NCBI GenBank assembly: GCA_024734555.1
Contig: JANPWX010000026.1
Coordinates: 4,899,741 to 4,963,740, forward strand
Length of the DNA: 64,000 nt
Source of the DNA: Trochalopteron elliotii
Lineage: Eukaryota; Chordata; Aves; Passeriformes; Leiothrichidae
Direction of reading: 5' to 3'
Position numbers and translations under genes: made by a program. This document shows positions 38,345 to 50,699 of this stretch, one piece after another (within the stretch, counting starts at the first letter, position 1; each line of letters begins with the position of its first letter). Under the pieces are notes generated by a model. It saw only the letters and a list, made by a program, of their open reading frames with translations, did no database searches and was not told where the DNA came from.

Positions 38345-40035
38345 ATAGCAGCTGAAAACCATTCTCTCTCTTCTCAGACTAAATAGATCAACACGATTTA
38401 TACTTGCTGAGCACTTGCTTGACACTATTCTCTAATCTATATTAAAAAAACCACTGATAGCTACTCATATGTTGTGGGAGCGATCAGTAGGAAAAAAAAT
38501 TACTTTCTGCTTACTATGAGCTCCTAATCAAACACCAGGAACTGAGAAGGATTTAATAATTTGAAACTTTTGTACACATATGAAATCAACTTCTGTAAGA
38601 GACGCTAGGGCAAAATCCAATGGATATCCTGCAGAAACCTACAGAAGCCTGCCTCACACTGCACTATCCCTTCCCAATAGATGATTCCCATCTAAAATAA
38701 CCACCTAGAACTACCTAATCTTTTGCCAGTATTTCAGTTATTCCACTGTTCAGCTGCCATTTCAGCAGGAGGTAAAATGTGTTAAAAAAAAAAAAAAAAG
38801 AAAGAAAGAAAATTTCAAAGTAACCTTCCTTAACATTCCTCAACAGCCTGTAGTGACTTCGTCAAATAAAAAAGTGTCTGATGTCTATTCACAGCTACTG
38901 GGCAATATGTATGAGAACTATTTTTGTTGTCATATTTATTCCTGCTTAAATGAAAAAATTATTCATTTAACCAGGAGTAAAACCTCTGAGATTTTTTTCT
39001 CATTTCCCAGGCTGTCTGGGGAAAACATGCTGCAGTAAACAATCATGCCCTATTTTATTCCTACTTAAATGAATTATCATAATAATAATTACTAACAAAA
39101 ACATCTGGTTTCTGCTCAGCACAGACAACAAATTCTTTGACACATTGCTTGCGCTTCCCCTTCTTCTTAGTCTCCAGGCTGAGGGTCTCAGGCTTTTTTT
39201 AGACCAGTATACATGCCAACTACACAGCATGCCTGATGGTACAGATTTATGGAAAGACTCCTGATGACTATGAAATGCTTCCTCTGTTTTTTCTGCCTCC
39301 GGAAAATTATGCCTTTGTAATAATATCTTCTCTTTAGAGCATCTCCCTGCTTTTTATACAGATGACTTTTGCATGTAAACAAGTTCTTGCTGTTTTTCTT
39401 CACTACTGAAAAACAGCCAGGAAAAGTAATATTCTGTTTGACATCATAATGACCTGTTACTCTAGAATGATCCTAATATCACTATTTAAGGTTTTGAATT
39501 AGAAAATGGGGCTATGTAAAAGCAATTTAACTTCCAATTTAATCAATATTTCTACTATACAGAGTGGTCTTATTTTTGTGGAAAAGAGGAAGAAAAATTC
39601 AAATCAACTAATCTATCAATATGAGACTTTGAATAGTGCTAATATTAAGTACATTAACAGCACCAGATTTTGCATTTCTATACTATAATGCCTTTTATCA
39701 GAAGTTCTCCAATTGTGGCTCCTTGAGTTGCTCTGCCTCCACTGAGCAATGCTGAAATGGAAAGGAGAGCTCAAATTCAACAGAGCCATAGTCCAAGCAG
39801 CACAGAAGCATGAAAAGTAGGGGACGGGGAGAGGACCACATGAAGAGAAATACTACCTGCTATCATGATCTCTGCACACTTTTTCTCAATATACAAAGGA
39901 ATGTAAGGCCCCCGAGAGTTTCAGTGGGTTTTAAGGGGTGATATGCACAAAGAAGCCTAGACAGGGCCCAAAAAAGGTTAAGAAACCATCAGACAAGAAA
40001 GAGCTTAACATATCACCTAGGAGCCATCAGATTTA
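38345..40035. other. Unique AT-rich DNA with an A-rich microsatellite
   Basis: No gene. An A-run followed by aaag units lies at 38784-38812. The rest is without a recognised element. Confidence 0.5.
38784..38812 (+). repeat. A-run with (AAAG)n
   Basis: About 16 A residues followed by three aaag-type units; a simple repeat. Confidence 0.95.
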
Positions 40036-40388
40036 AAATGCAAATCCCGACTTTGGGGAGCTATTCAGCATCTCTGGCCAGTGGTGTTATGCAGAGCTTC
40101 TCAAAAGGAGCAGGAGTGGGGGCACTGGCATTTACTTTCACAGTGCGGCAGCAGCCCAGCCTGTTCCGAACAAACTCTGCATGCAGCATGGCCTTTTCCA
40201 AAAGAGTCTGCCTGGGCAGTCACTGGCATTTCACCTTTGTAATGGCCACATTTCTCTCACCTTTCATCTTCTCCAAGCCCTTAGCCTGGGGAGGTGCCTT
40301 TTCCTGAGCAGAGCAGGTGGGCAAGGTGGCCACAGCCGTGGTGGGGGCAGAGATGACTCTGCCCCTGGGCTGTTGAAGGCCCTGGCTG

Positions 40389-40587
40389 TCGCCCTGATGC
40401 AAAAGCCTTTTTTGTTGCCACCTCTTGACCTGGATGGTGAACATTGCCATCCATCACATTTCTCCACCCATAGCAGAAAAATGTAAACAATAGATAAATG
40501 CTAGAAATACATATTTTTTTGTGAAGCTGCGTGAGAAACTCCAGTTCAAGAGTATAAACAACAAAAAAGGCTTTTGCATCAGGGCGA
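40389..40587. repeat. 29-bp perfect inverted repeat, 141-bp spacer
   Basis: tcgccctgatgcaaaagcc... at 40389-40417 is exactly reverse-complementary to 40559-40587 (caacaaaaaaggctttt...). Outside these 29 bp the flanks are no longer clearly alignable. The likely origin is a short inverted duplication, such as a replication template switch. Confidence 0.9.
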
Positions 40588-40598
40588 TACTTGGCTGT

Positions 40599-40628
40599 CT
40601 CAGGGCTGCTCTGCACAGCAGCCCTGAG
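40599..40628. repeat. Hairpin, 12-bp perfect stem
   Basis: CTCAGGGCTGCT, 6-nt loop ctgcac, AGCAGCCCTGAG. It lies 11 bp beyond the right arm of the 29-bp inverted repeat. Confidence 0.9.
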
Positions 40629-40719
40629 CTCCCTCAGCACCACCACATCAGGTCTCCCCAACCTCATGTCCTTGCCAGAGGGACTCCTGTGCCAGAAGTA
40701 CAAAGGAGATTTACCAGAG

Positions 40720-43700
40720 CTTGGCTTGCAAACAATTTATTAATATCAAACAATTTTTGGATGTCGAAGTGTTTGAAAAAGTAAATAAATATTAGTCTCA
40801 TTTCATAAATGGAAATGAAAAGCACTGAGACACTCAATAATATGTAAGGAGCCAAGAGCAGAGGTCAGGGGTCTGGACCACTCTGTCTGACTGCTCCTGC
40901 AATGGTCCCCTTTATGTTTTTCAAATAATCTATTTATAGAGACCATTGGTCTGCTGGCCAATTCTTGCTGAGCTTGGTCATGTAAATATTTGGTTTGGGT
41001 TCCCCATGATCCTGCCCTGCAATCTATGTGGTGTCACTCAAAAAACTGCTTAGTCCTATACACACTGATATAATCAGTATCATCTGTTTAATGTCCCTGT
41101 TTGAACCACAAATGCTTTATCTTTCTTTCACCTAAATTTAAGTTAATCACAACTGCCCGTGATATGTTAGATTTGAAAGTTAATAATTATTAGCTCAAGT
41201 TTATAAAATTCCTCTTACAGGAAAGAAGCAATTAAAATTAAGAATGTATTCACTTAATAATAAAAGGCCTACACTAACACATGGGTCAATATATTTAAAT
41301 GCTTTCAGCAAATGACTATAAGTCTTATTACAACATTTTACATTCTTTTTATCTTCTTTATAGCCTCCTGTGAACTTTCAAGGTTATTTCCTTGTCACTT
41401 TTTCAAATTTTATAACATTGAAAAGTTATCTCCAACCTACCATTAAACATTTAAGAAACAAACAACCCATACCCTTCCAAACACGGCATTCTGCCAGAAT
41501 TCTACCATGTAAGAACATTTTTAAACCCATGAAGGAAATACGAGAGAACTGTTATCTGTTATTTCTAATGTTAAATGGACTTGAATATATTTACAGCTTA
41601 CGATATGTGATCAAGAAAAGAGGGTTTTGTGACACTGTATTTTATGTGACTCTTTAACTGGAGAATAACCTCAGGTCCTGAGTATGAGCCAGCTGATTGA
41701 TATCTAACTGAAGTTTTGTATTAATAGGAAAAGTATGAAATATTTTTCTATTTAAGAATTTGCTAAGCATATGAAAATCATAATTTTTTAAACTATGATT
41801 AATTTGATTCTATTCTGGTTAAAGATTCTAATCTGCAGGACACAGTAATACAAATAACCTCATGGATTCAACTGCATATAAGTGTGAAGGCTTTAGTATG
41901 AAATAATCTGTTCCAAGAAGAAATGAAAACCAAGTGGAAATAGCCTTCATGATCCTAAAAGAGAAATTAATAAGAGCCAAACATGAACTTCAGAGGGAAG
42001 CCACTTAGGATTTATCCTTGCTAATACCAACCTCAGGTTGCTTCCATTTTCCAAAGGAAACAAAAAAAGGCCCATGATATTTTTAATTGCTGTTATGGAA
42101 TATATCCATTTTACTAAGTTGTCTTTCACACAAACAGGACAAAGAGTCCCCTGTTGAATGGTTTGATTTTTCTACTGCATTTCACAGATACAATTCCAGT
42201 GGCATTGACTTACAAAAAAAAAAAAAGGTAGTCATTTTATAGCATTTGCAGACACCTCAGAAATCCATTTCAGTGACTAAGCTTTGGGGTCAAAACCTGT
42301 ACTCATGTATATATGTCAATAACACCAGGTGCACCTGAGGGTGCATTCATTGTATTCATCAGTGCTTAGATCTGCCATCCAGGTCCATTCACCATCCATG
42401 TTATTGCATTAAGTGTACCTGTAAAAATACAGGGTTCCTCACAGCAGCTTGCACACTTCATAAAACTTCTACAGGAAGTTGTCATAGGGATGACAGGGAG
42501 GAGATAGAAGAAAATCCGGGAAGACAGCTGTTCTACTGTGAAGTTTGCTCAGAATCCATGTAAGAAAAGCAAAAACAAACAAACAAAATGTCCTGGATGC
42601 AGATATCGGTATGCACAGGCTAAGGTTGCAGTAACTTCACCTCTATTTCTGTTGCAATCTTGCAATCCCTTAGAAAGGATTACAGGTTCTTCTGTTGTAA
42701 AAACTAGGAACCCTGTGCATCCCAGCTTCTGTGAGAGCTGAAGACAACCACAGGGTCCATGTGGTATGGCAGCAAGTATGTCATCTCTACAAAGCACACA
42801 ACAGAGAGTACAATACTAAGATTTGCAAAGACCTTCACTTTCTCATTCCAATCCCATGATAAAATTAGATTCAATTAGTGGACATAAATATCCAATAGCA
42901 ACAGACACTACTTTTAAATCATACAATGAATAAAAAACATTAAAGATGGAGGCCAGAGATGAGTCAAGCCCAACTGACCCAAAAAAAGATTACTCTGCTT
43001 GCAACTCGTTGTCTCTAAATAGCAATTCTTGAACCTCCACATTTTCTAATAATGCACTTCTGTACACAAAGCATTTTCTTCCTTACTGGCATCACCAGAG
43101 CACTCAGCATTGCTGAATATTGAACTGCTTCTATTTATATGCCTAAACATCGATTTAGGAGCCTATTTTAAGCATCTCAGTCTGAAAAGGCTTCCATTTT
43201 CTCTGTAAGAAAGGACTGAAAGCAGCATTAGGGCACTGTCAAAATGTATAGCTTGAGTAGACTAGTGAACCCCAGTAAAACTCTATCCAGATGCCCACTC
43301 ACTCTCTCTATCTTCCCCTCTCCCTCCAAAGAGTTCCTTTGATTTCCAGATTCATGTGAAGCATTCAACATTTGCCTCAAGAGCCCAGAACAGACAGGTT
43401 AAGAGGCTGGCAGTGGAGGGACCATCTCCTTCTCATACACAATGGTGAGCCAGGCTGAGTTCCAAGGTGCAGAATGCTGGTTTTGTTCTCTCTCTGGTCA
43501 GACATGGGCTGCCCCTTCTGATGAAATTGAGGCTTCACAGTTACACAAGCAAGGAGGACATACAACTGCTCTGTGAGGAGCTGAGTTATGCAGGGAGGGG
43601 TGCTCTTTTCTTGTCCAAGGACTGGTTAAGGCAATAGCCCTGAAGGCAAATAGCAAGTAGATACTTTAATAAGCCTTGGACATAGTACTTCCTGTGAGGA

Positions 43701-46345
43701 AATCTAGTGCAACATTTGGGGAAGAATTATGAAAGTGGGAAGTGAAATATATATATATTATTAAAAGTAGGAAAGTCTGGAATACAGAAAGCAATACATG
43801 GATGTAGGGAAGTTCAGATAATGGAAAGGACAGTACAGTTGAAACTGGAGTAAAGGTGGTGTAAGACCACAGCTGACTGTGCTGTAATAGACCAATGGAC
43901 TTTTAACTGGACTATAATGGTGGAAGGCTTCTCAGACAAGAAAAAAAAAAAAGTAGGTTGAAAGTGACCTCAACTTCACTGCGAGGTGGAGGGAACATCT
44001 CTTTAGAAACAGACACTCAGGAGGGAATGAGTCCCCTCAGTGAAACAAATGTTCTTCTCTGTCCTCAGACAGGGGCGAGACAGAAAACCTGCCCTGAGAA
44101 GGGGCTTTGCTTCACATGCTGAAGGAAAAGGCATCTCTGGGAATGCAGAACAAGCCCAGTGTTGCAATGCAGTGCCATCACTCCCCAGTGGAAAGAACCA
44201 TATTGCTCTGGCAGCAATGGTGAAGACAAACCCAAACAATAAATGTCATGGCTCATTTGTTACCAAACCCAGAGCAGCATCCCCAAGCACGTATGACTGC
44301 AGCATGGGCCTGGTTCTCACCTACAGAGCAAGGGGATAATGGAAACATTAATCACACTGAAGAACACTAGAAACCTTATATTATCACTAGGTAACATGCA
44401 TGAGCTTAAAAGAGCCTTCTCATAATGTGATTACAGTGTGGAACAAGATTTTTAGTGACTTTCAAAGCATAACTCCTTCTTGGGATTCTCCCAGTCTTTC
44501 AGAGAGATTTGGCAGTACAAAGGGACAAGAAAATTGATTCAAGTGTCTTGCCAGGAGACACCAAGATGGACTAGGAAAATGGTGGTGCCTAATCAAAATT
44601 CAAATAATGAACCTGATTAATTAGTTGTTAAAATTCATTGTAAGGCTAACTCTAAAAACAATTTACTGGTTATTTTGAGAGAAGTCTGCCTGATTATCTT
44701 CTAGGGAAGATATCTGTACTTGAATCATGTGACATACTAACTTTGAATTAGAAAATATCTTTAAATATTTAAATAGATCACAAATCTCCTCCCTGTAATT
44801 GCTCTGACAAAGATCTCAGCAAATTTTCTCAAATGTCTGCAGCAGGGAAGATACAAACTCTTCCCTCTCACCTCCTCTTTCTTTCACCTGTAATTTCAGC
44901 AGCTCCTGTCCAGACCGGGTAAGATAATGAACTGGACATTAGACTGTCCTACCTGGCATTCACCATCTCACCTCATCACTGAATAAAACCTTTCTTTAGA
45001 CCTGAATTTCCAGTAATCTTGTCAAGAAACCTTGTCTTATGCATGCCTCATTTTCTCCAACACTAATCTTCTACGTCACTGCTTTCTCTTCCTGTTTTTC
45101 CTCTTTACCTGTTATTCCTGTGCTTCCAGAGGGTACCTACCCTTCCACTCATTTAGACTCTTCTGCCTCCTACTTACACAAATTTTCCCACAATGTCTTT
45201 CCCAGACCCATCAAACCATCCTAGACCTCGCTCTCTTTTTTAACTCAGCTTTATGACCCAGCCTACCGTTCACCAGCTGCTCTGCCCCTCTAAAGCTGCC
45301 TCATTCCCAAGTATATAAACCAAATGTCTGCATTCTCCTCTTTCCCTTGGTATTTTATCGATGTCAGAGAAGGTCTCCATCTCCTGACATTATCTGAAAG
45401 CTCTTTACCAAGAGAGTAGTGAAGATCCAGATGAAGGTCAGAAAAATGTGTGACCCCTATCCTAAATGCAAATGCTCAAAGGAAACCGTGCCCAGCTTGA
45501 TTCAACACAGCCCAGCAAAATACTAAGGGGAAATAGTTGATGCCCTGAACAGAAAACACATCCACATTGATCTTGATTATGTCTAACACAGAAAGAGGTT
45601 AACAACTAACAATATCTCTTACCATGGGATTCATTACAATGTCAAAAGAGCTGGCATTTCTGGGACAATGGTTGTATTAGTGTGACACATCTTGCTACAC
45701 AAAAAAGGAGGTGGATTGCCAGCACTAAAATGCAGGAGATCCTCTGCATTTTTAATACACTGAACAATACAGGGTCATGTTTTCTCACTTTTTACTGTGG
45801 AATTATCTACTTGAATCTCTAAGAATGAGAACATCTCCTGGAAAGAAGACCTTATCTGTCATCTTGGGAATTGACATAAACTGCCAATGAATTCATCTGC
45901 ATCTGCTAGAGCACGCTCAAGTCATCACAGGATCAGGATTTTACCTACATAAAAATAAACAAATACAAATAAAGCATCTACCTGAGCCTCCTGACTTGCT
46001 CTATCAAATCCAGATGAAGAAGTAGAGATACCAGTTTTCTTATTAATTTTTCTATTTCAGAAAACGTGGAAGACTGAAGATTGTAACTTATCAGAAGATA
46101 CAGGACAGGAGGGAGGAGAAAGTAGAAGGATAACACAGCAATGAAATGTTGACAGTTTTCTATTTTTTGCCAATTGTTGCTAAAATGACAGACAGTGATT
46201 TTTATGAAATGTATAATTCACAGCAAAATTGCCTAGATAACCAAGTTAAAAATGCTTTGTCTCTCCTAACAACATTATGCAGCAATCAGTAAAACCCAAA
46301 GTACATAATACGAACTGAAAATGCAAGAAAACAAATCTTTTCTTT
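40720..46345. other. Unique DNA, mostly AT-rich
   Basis: No supported gene. Simple runs: A-run near 42210-42222, (AAAC)n near 42571-42587, (AT)n near 43748-43760, A-run near 43940-43952. A pyrimidine-rich + strand stretch lies at about 44870-45300, with 74- and 61-codon frames that look fortuitous. Confidence 0.5.
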
Positions 46346-46349
46346 TCCC

Positions 46350-46860
46350 CTAAGTCAACAAATTTTCTGAGCCCAAATAAAATTCTTGGCTTTCTTTCAG
46401 ACCTTCACAGCTTCTAATCAATAGTTTAGTCATACGATGAGAAATGATGTATCCATATTCTTCACCACTGACATTTGCTAACTGTCTCCAAGGTCGCATT
46501 GATTGTCAGTTGTTCAGTTTACCCAACTTGTGTTTTGAGCCAAATAATATGATCTTTGTTTCATTAATATTTAATAGTAATTTAGATTGTGCCAGATGAT
46601 CTTAAAGCTCATTTAAATCAGCTTGAAGATAATATTAAGCTTTCTTCTAGTATAATCTATTACCATAAATGATTGTGTCATCTGCATATAAATGGTGAGT
46701 TGAATATGATAATGAAGTGCAAAGATTATCAATATAGAATGACAAATGCATCTGACTTAAAATAAATCCTTCAGGGACCCATTATTTCTGTTTTTAGTGG
46801 TAAAAGATGCATTGTTTCACCTCAAGTATTCTACAGAAAACATAAAGGATTTGGATCATA
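46350..46860 (-). mobile_element. Fossil non-LTR reverse transcriptase, not CR1-like
   Basis: Translating the - strand gives, in one frame from about 46830 down to 46505, the RT landmarks in order: an RKQC-like segment (ILEVKQCIF), WVPEGFILSQ for GVPQGSILGP, LSFYIDNL for LFSIYINDL, then the catalytic HLYADDTIIYG (about 46670-46702). After these come LQADLNEL and LLLNINETKIILFGS, the NKL.LN..KTK.M.FGS block. After a frame change near 46470, KNMDTSFLI and KKAKNFI resemble YKYLGI...KKA. CR1 has FADDTKLGG instead, so this belongs to a different lineage of the L2/Rex1/jockey-like supergroup. Only a few stops and one frameshift are seen over some 160 codons. A weaker continuation (KLYGF) may reach about 47025, interrupted by a 22-bp duplication. 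The clade is unassigned. Confidence 0.8.
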
Positions 46861-46902
46861 AGTGATAATATTTATCCTGTGTGAAAAAAGAAAATAAAAA
46901 TT

Positions 46903-46946
46903 CCAAATTATACAATTCTCTTTTCCAAATTATAAGATTCTCTTTT
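46903..46946. repeat. 22-bp tandem duplication
   Basis: Two adjacent units starting ccaaattata at 46903-46924 and 46925-46946, with two mismatches. It lies at the 5' edge of the fossil reverse transcriptase and may have interrupted it. Confidence 0.9.
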
Positions 46947-47039
46947 CAAGTGTGGCAATTACAGATTGCATAAATCCGTATAGTTTATATGCTTTCATAC
47001 ATCAGCCTTTGATCAATTATTGCCTTTTTTTTTTTTTTA

Positions 47040-47420
47040 AAGAGCAATTACAACAAAGAATGTGTTTTTATTTAGACCTGGTTTAGTTGATGTTTGTTTT
47101 TCACTAGCGGGTCATTTAAATTAGTTCATTTCAATTACTGTTAAATGCCTTGCCCATTAAAGAAAAGTACCTGAATGCAGTTTACGGTAGGAGACCCAAA
47201 ACTGTTTCCTCTAAAAACAACAGCTGTGAGGGCTGCAGGGAAACCCTGATTGGCAACAAGGCTGCATTTAAAATAATTAAATTGTCAAATTCTCTAGACT
47301 CACGGGTTTAATCAAAATGAGTGGACAATTTCAGGGTCAAAAGGAGCTATTACAACAGTGAGAAATACTAATAAATACATTAAAAATTGTCAAAAACCGT
47401 TGAAGAGAATGTAAGTGCAT
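47040..47420. other. Candidate conserved non-coding block
   Basis: A repeat-free stretch next to the RT fossil, rich in homeodomain-like words (cattaaagaaaa, aaaataattaaattg, gggtttaatcaaaat) and without useful open frames. Of the four stretches I flag, this looks most like a vertebrate enhancer. Inference from texture only. Confidence 0.28.
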
Positions 47421-47424
47421 GTAC

Positions 47425-50400
47425 CAGCAGATATTGTCTAAGGCCATTATATAAAATAGTCAGGACATGACAATGAGTAAAATACAGCGAGGTGAAAGGG
47501 ACTAGTGAAACTCGCACTCAGTGAGAGCTGGAAGAACAGATATGCTAGATCCACAAGCCCTCTCTTTTGCTTTGCAGTCCAAATCTTCCCACTCAAAATT
47601 TCAGGTGTTTTGATACCACAGTGACCTTAATATTTGTAAAATTTTACATATTTGAACTTTTTCATTTAGCTTGGATGGAAGTACTTATGGAAAAAGATCC
47701 ATTCTGGTCTCCTAGCATCTCAGCTCAAAAGCTCTCCAGCATTTTTTCTGGCAGATTCATCTGCTGCAATAAATTGGTCATAAACAAATCTGGACTAGAA
47801 AGTGGAAGTTTTATTTATTCAAGAATAAATTCTGGGAAAGCCTTGTAAATGTGATCATGGGAGTAAGAAATGCGGGAAGCAAGACCAAGTTACAGAAAGG
47901 AATGTAAATTAAACTAAGAGAACTGCTAAACCCAGAAAATTAATTCTGTGGTCTCTATGGAATCCAGTCCTCAAGCACATGCAAAGAATTTTGAGAGCGA
48001 ACAGGATTTCTGGGGGTGTGCACCACACTGAGGGATAGCGTCTGGTCCTTGTGTGGACCAGAAAGGAATCTTCTTTTCCTTCCTTAGCCTATCATTTGCT
48101 TCTGGAAATTAGATGACACAAAAACCAGGATGTAAACAGACCACAGCTGTGTTTCTAGTGATGCAAAATTCTCAGATGAATGGTGTCCTGCTCACACACA
48201 AAGGATTAAGCTATTCATCCGATTTAGGATCAGGAGGACATCTGTTCTCCAAGTCAGATTAGCAGGGATCAGAGGGGTTTTATTTGTCCTCACAGTAATT
48301 TAGAGCATGATCAGCTTCTTGGGATCATACAGAAGTTAATTTTATAAATATTTTGCTAGCGCACAGACCTGGAAGACTAGAAATACCCTCCACTCCTGCT
48401 TTCTGCATGTGACATAGCACAGACACAGCTTTTAGATTTTTACTACAATTCTAAATTTCTCTTAAGAGTTGAGAATTATGATATCTGGTGTTACAGGATG
48501 ATTTATGGATGTTTCTAAGCTAGTACCTACGGTACGTTTGTCTGGCAGAACAAGACAGAAAGGGTTCAGTTGCCCAGATGCTGCCTGCTGATCCTGCATT
48601 CCTACTCACCTACGCGTACGTACATCGAGTGCAGTGTGCTCAAATCAACTCCCTGTTATGCCAGAGATGTCCAAGGTACAGGAAGTAATATCAAGCCACC
48701 TTTATAAATCAGATCCTACCGGAAAATGTCCCACACATACACCCCATAAATTATAAGGCTACATACATGTCAACTAACAGTAATAGTATTGTATAGTAGA
48801 TACAAAAGCATGAGCACAGACAGATTGTTCTCTTTGTAGGGGACAAAGCGTGCACAATCCAACATAGAAAGATGTTTTTTCAGTCTTTATCACTTTTTCT
48901 GTACCAATTTTTTTCTGATTAAAAATTTGAATGCAGCTCAACTTCAACTGGAGTGCAAAGCAGTGTGAAAATGATGAATGATTATTGGAAGCATTCTTAT
49001 AAAGGGAGCTATTTATTCTTTGACTTAGATTTGGCATTAATGATTGATTTTTAGTCTTTTTAGCATGTAGAGTTAGAGCATTTTCCTTCATTCAGGTTGT
49101 TCCCTTAAGAATCATTAGGACACTGGTGATAACTTTGAGGAAAAAAGTCACCAAGCCAAACAACTAGAATTTGTTTAAGCTCATCGTGTGAAAGATTTTG
49201 ATGGTACAAACTTCAGAAAGTTCAAACCTTAAATTAGTAAATTTATCTTTCAAATTAAAAAAAGGCTTTCACTTCTGAAATTATAATACTAGCCCTTAAA
49301 AGAGAAAACACAACCAAGTAAGGTTTTCTTTTGTAGGTTTCAAGCTCAAATCCAGACTATCTGGGTAGATAGTAAAATTGTCGTCATCTCATGGATACCT
49401 AGTGTCTCCCTAAATTAGTTCAATAAATCTCACCTCAGACTCACCGCAATCCTTTGTAGTAAAATGACAGGATGTACAGGCAACAAAAAACCCACATGGA
49501 TCCTGAAAGTCCACACTACTTACACTAACCGTCTGTTAGTAAGAAGGACTGGTTTTTTTGGGAGTTGGTAAGCTTGTCTCCACCACACAGTTAGTCCAGG
49601 CTTGTGCTGAAGCACTGTAATCCACAAAGGTAACCCAGTGACACAAGTTGTAAGCAATTTATAAGTCCAGACTGACTTTTACAGGCTGAAACTTAGTGTC
49701 ACAGCTGTACCTCAGACTCAGAGGTGAGTAACATACAAGAAAGAAAGGGGAGCTGGAGAGGACTGAGAGGGGAAACACTTCAATGTCCTTGATCTTCCCG
49801 CCCCATCTCCTGCAATACTTAAGGGATGAGGTGACAAAAAATATATACAAGACAGATTTCTATCAAATAGGTAAGAGAAAAGCAACTTTTTCTAACTGCC
49901 ACCACCATCACAGCCAGCTGTGAGGGAAGGATGATTTTAGTACTTGTGTTTTCTGTAGCACCAATAACTATGACCAAGAAGTCAAGGAGGTCAGAGGAGA
50001 GAGTGTTTCATTAATCAAGGTGAATAAAGAGGAGGACTTGAACAAAAGTTGCAGTTCTCTGAACAACATGAAAAAAGCCTGATTCTCATGGTAGTGGTCT
50101 GGAGACACATTAAAATTCAGAGCCAATCTAGATGGCAAGGACAGGAAAAAGGAAGAGCTGGAGGCAATTTGCAGGCTACAAAAGCTCCAGTGACAAAAGG
50201 TTAGGGGTACTGGGACAGTCTACTGATCTGTCCATCAATGTACAGCTTCTATAATGCTCTGAATATCTTTTGTACTTTGATACTCGGCAAATCAGTATGG
50301 ATTAGAACTACTTTGTTAGGAAAAACTTGACCATGGTGGAGAGGGCAAAGCTGGGCCATCAGCTGAACTGGCCTTATTCTAACAGGCCACAGCTTTAGTC

Positions 50401-50550
50401 ACTGACCTCTAGTGACCACCTGGCAGCACTCTTCAGAGTCAGAACTCACAGCATTTCAGAAAAAGTAAGAAAAATATGCAAATTGGTTTAAACAAAAGTG
50501 TGTACTACAAAGGGTTTGACACTTACAGGTGCAACAGACTCCACAAAGAG
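47425..50550. other. Unique AT-rich DNA
   Basis: No gene recognised. An 8-nt-arm hairpin at 48041-48062 (TCTGGTCC, 6-nt loop, GGACCAGA). Frames of 93 and 105 codons have no recognisable features. Confidence 0.5.
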
Positions 50551-50556
50551 AATTGA

Positions 50557-50698
50557 AGGCAGAAGTTCAGCAGGTTAGAGCCCAGTGCTAGAAATGACAA
50601 GACTATGGGTTCAATCCCTCTATGGGCCATTCACCTAAGAGTTGAACTTGATAATCCTTGTGGGTCCTTTCCAACTCAGAATATTCTGTGACACTCTG
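50557..50698 (+). mobile_element. tRNA-Ile-derived SINE with CR1 tail (TguSINE1-like)
   Basis: The head (50557-50629) follows tRNA-Ile: a degenerate box A region (agttcagcaggttagag), an anticodon-arm region, a box B GGTTCAATCC at 50608-50617, and the acceptor end tatgggcca. It runs directly into a CR1-type tail: 'attcacctaagagttgaact', 'gataatccttgtgggtcc', 'ttccaactcagaatattctgtg', with a terminal octamer ATTCTGTG (50683-50690) and a decayed second one. Such a tRNA head plus CR1 3' end is the known structure of the passerine TguSINE1 family, which relies on CR1 enzymes for mobility. Head and tail carry substitutions, so it is not a functional tRNA gene. No clear target duplication was found. 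Confidence 0.88.
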
Positions 50699-50699
50699 G

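Larger units (their letters stand above)
40040..40715. other. GC-richer island of unknown origin with inverted repeats
   Basis: Clearly GC-richer than its surroundings, with open frames on both strands (140 codons on - at 40281-40703; 101 and 89 on +) but no family I recognise. It holds a 29-bp perfect inverted repeat (40389-40417 and 40559-40587) and a 12-bp-stem hairpin (40599-40628). It might be an old retrocopy or an unlisted repeat; neither a poly(A) tail nor a target duplication was seen. Confidence 0.4.

Noticed and set aside
40281..40703. 140-codon - strand frame as a gene or retrocopy
   Set aside because: I could not match it to any family, and no poly(A) tail or target duplication was seen; kept only as an unexplained island.
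50557..50629. A functional tRNA-Ile gene
   Set aside because: Stems are broken by substitutions and the sequence continues directly into a CR1 tail; it is a SINE head.
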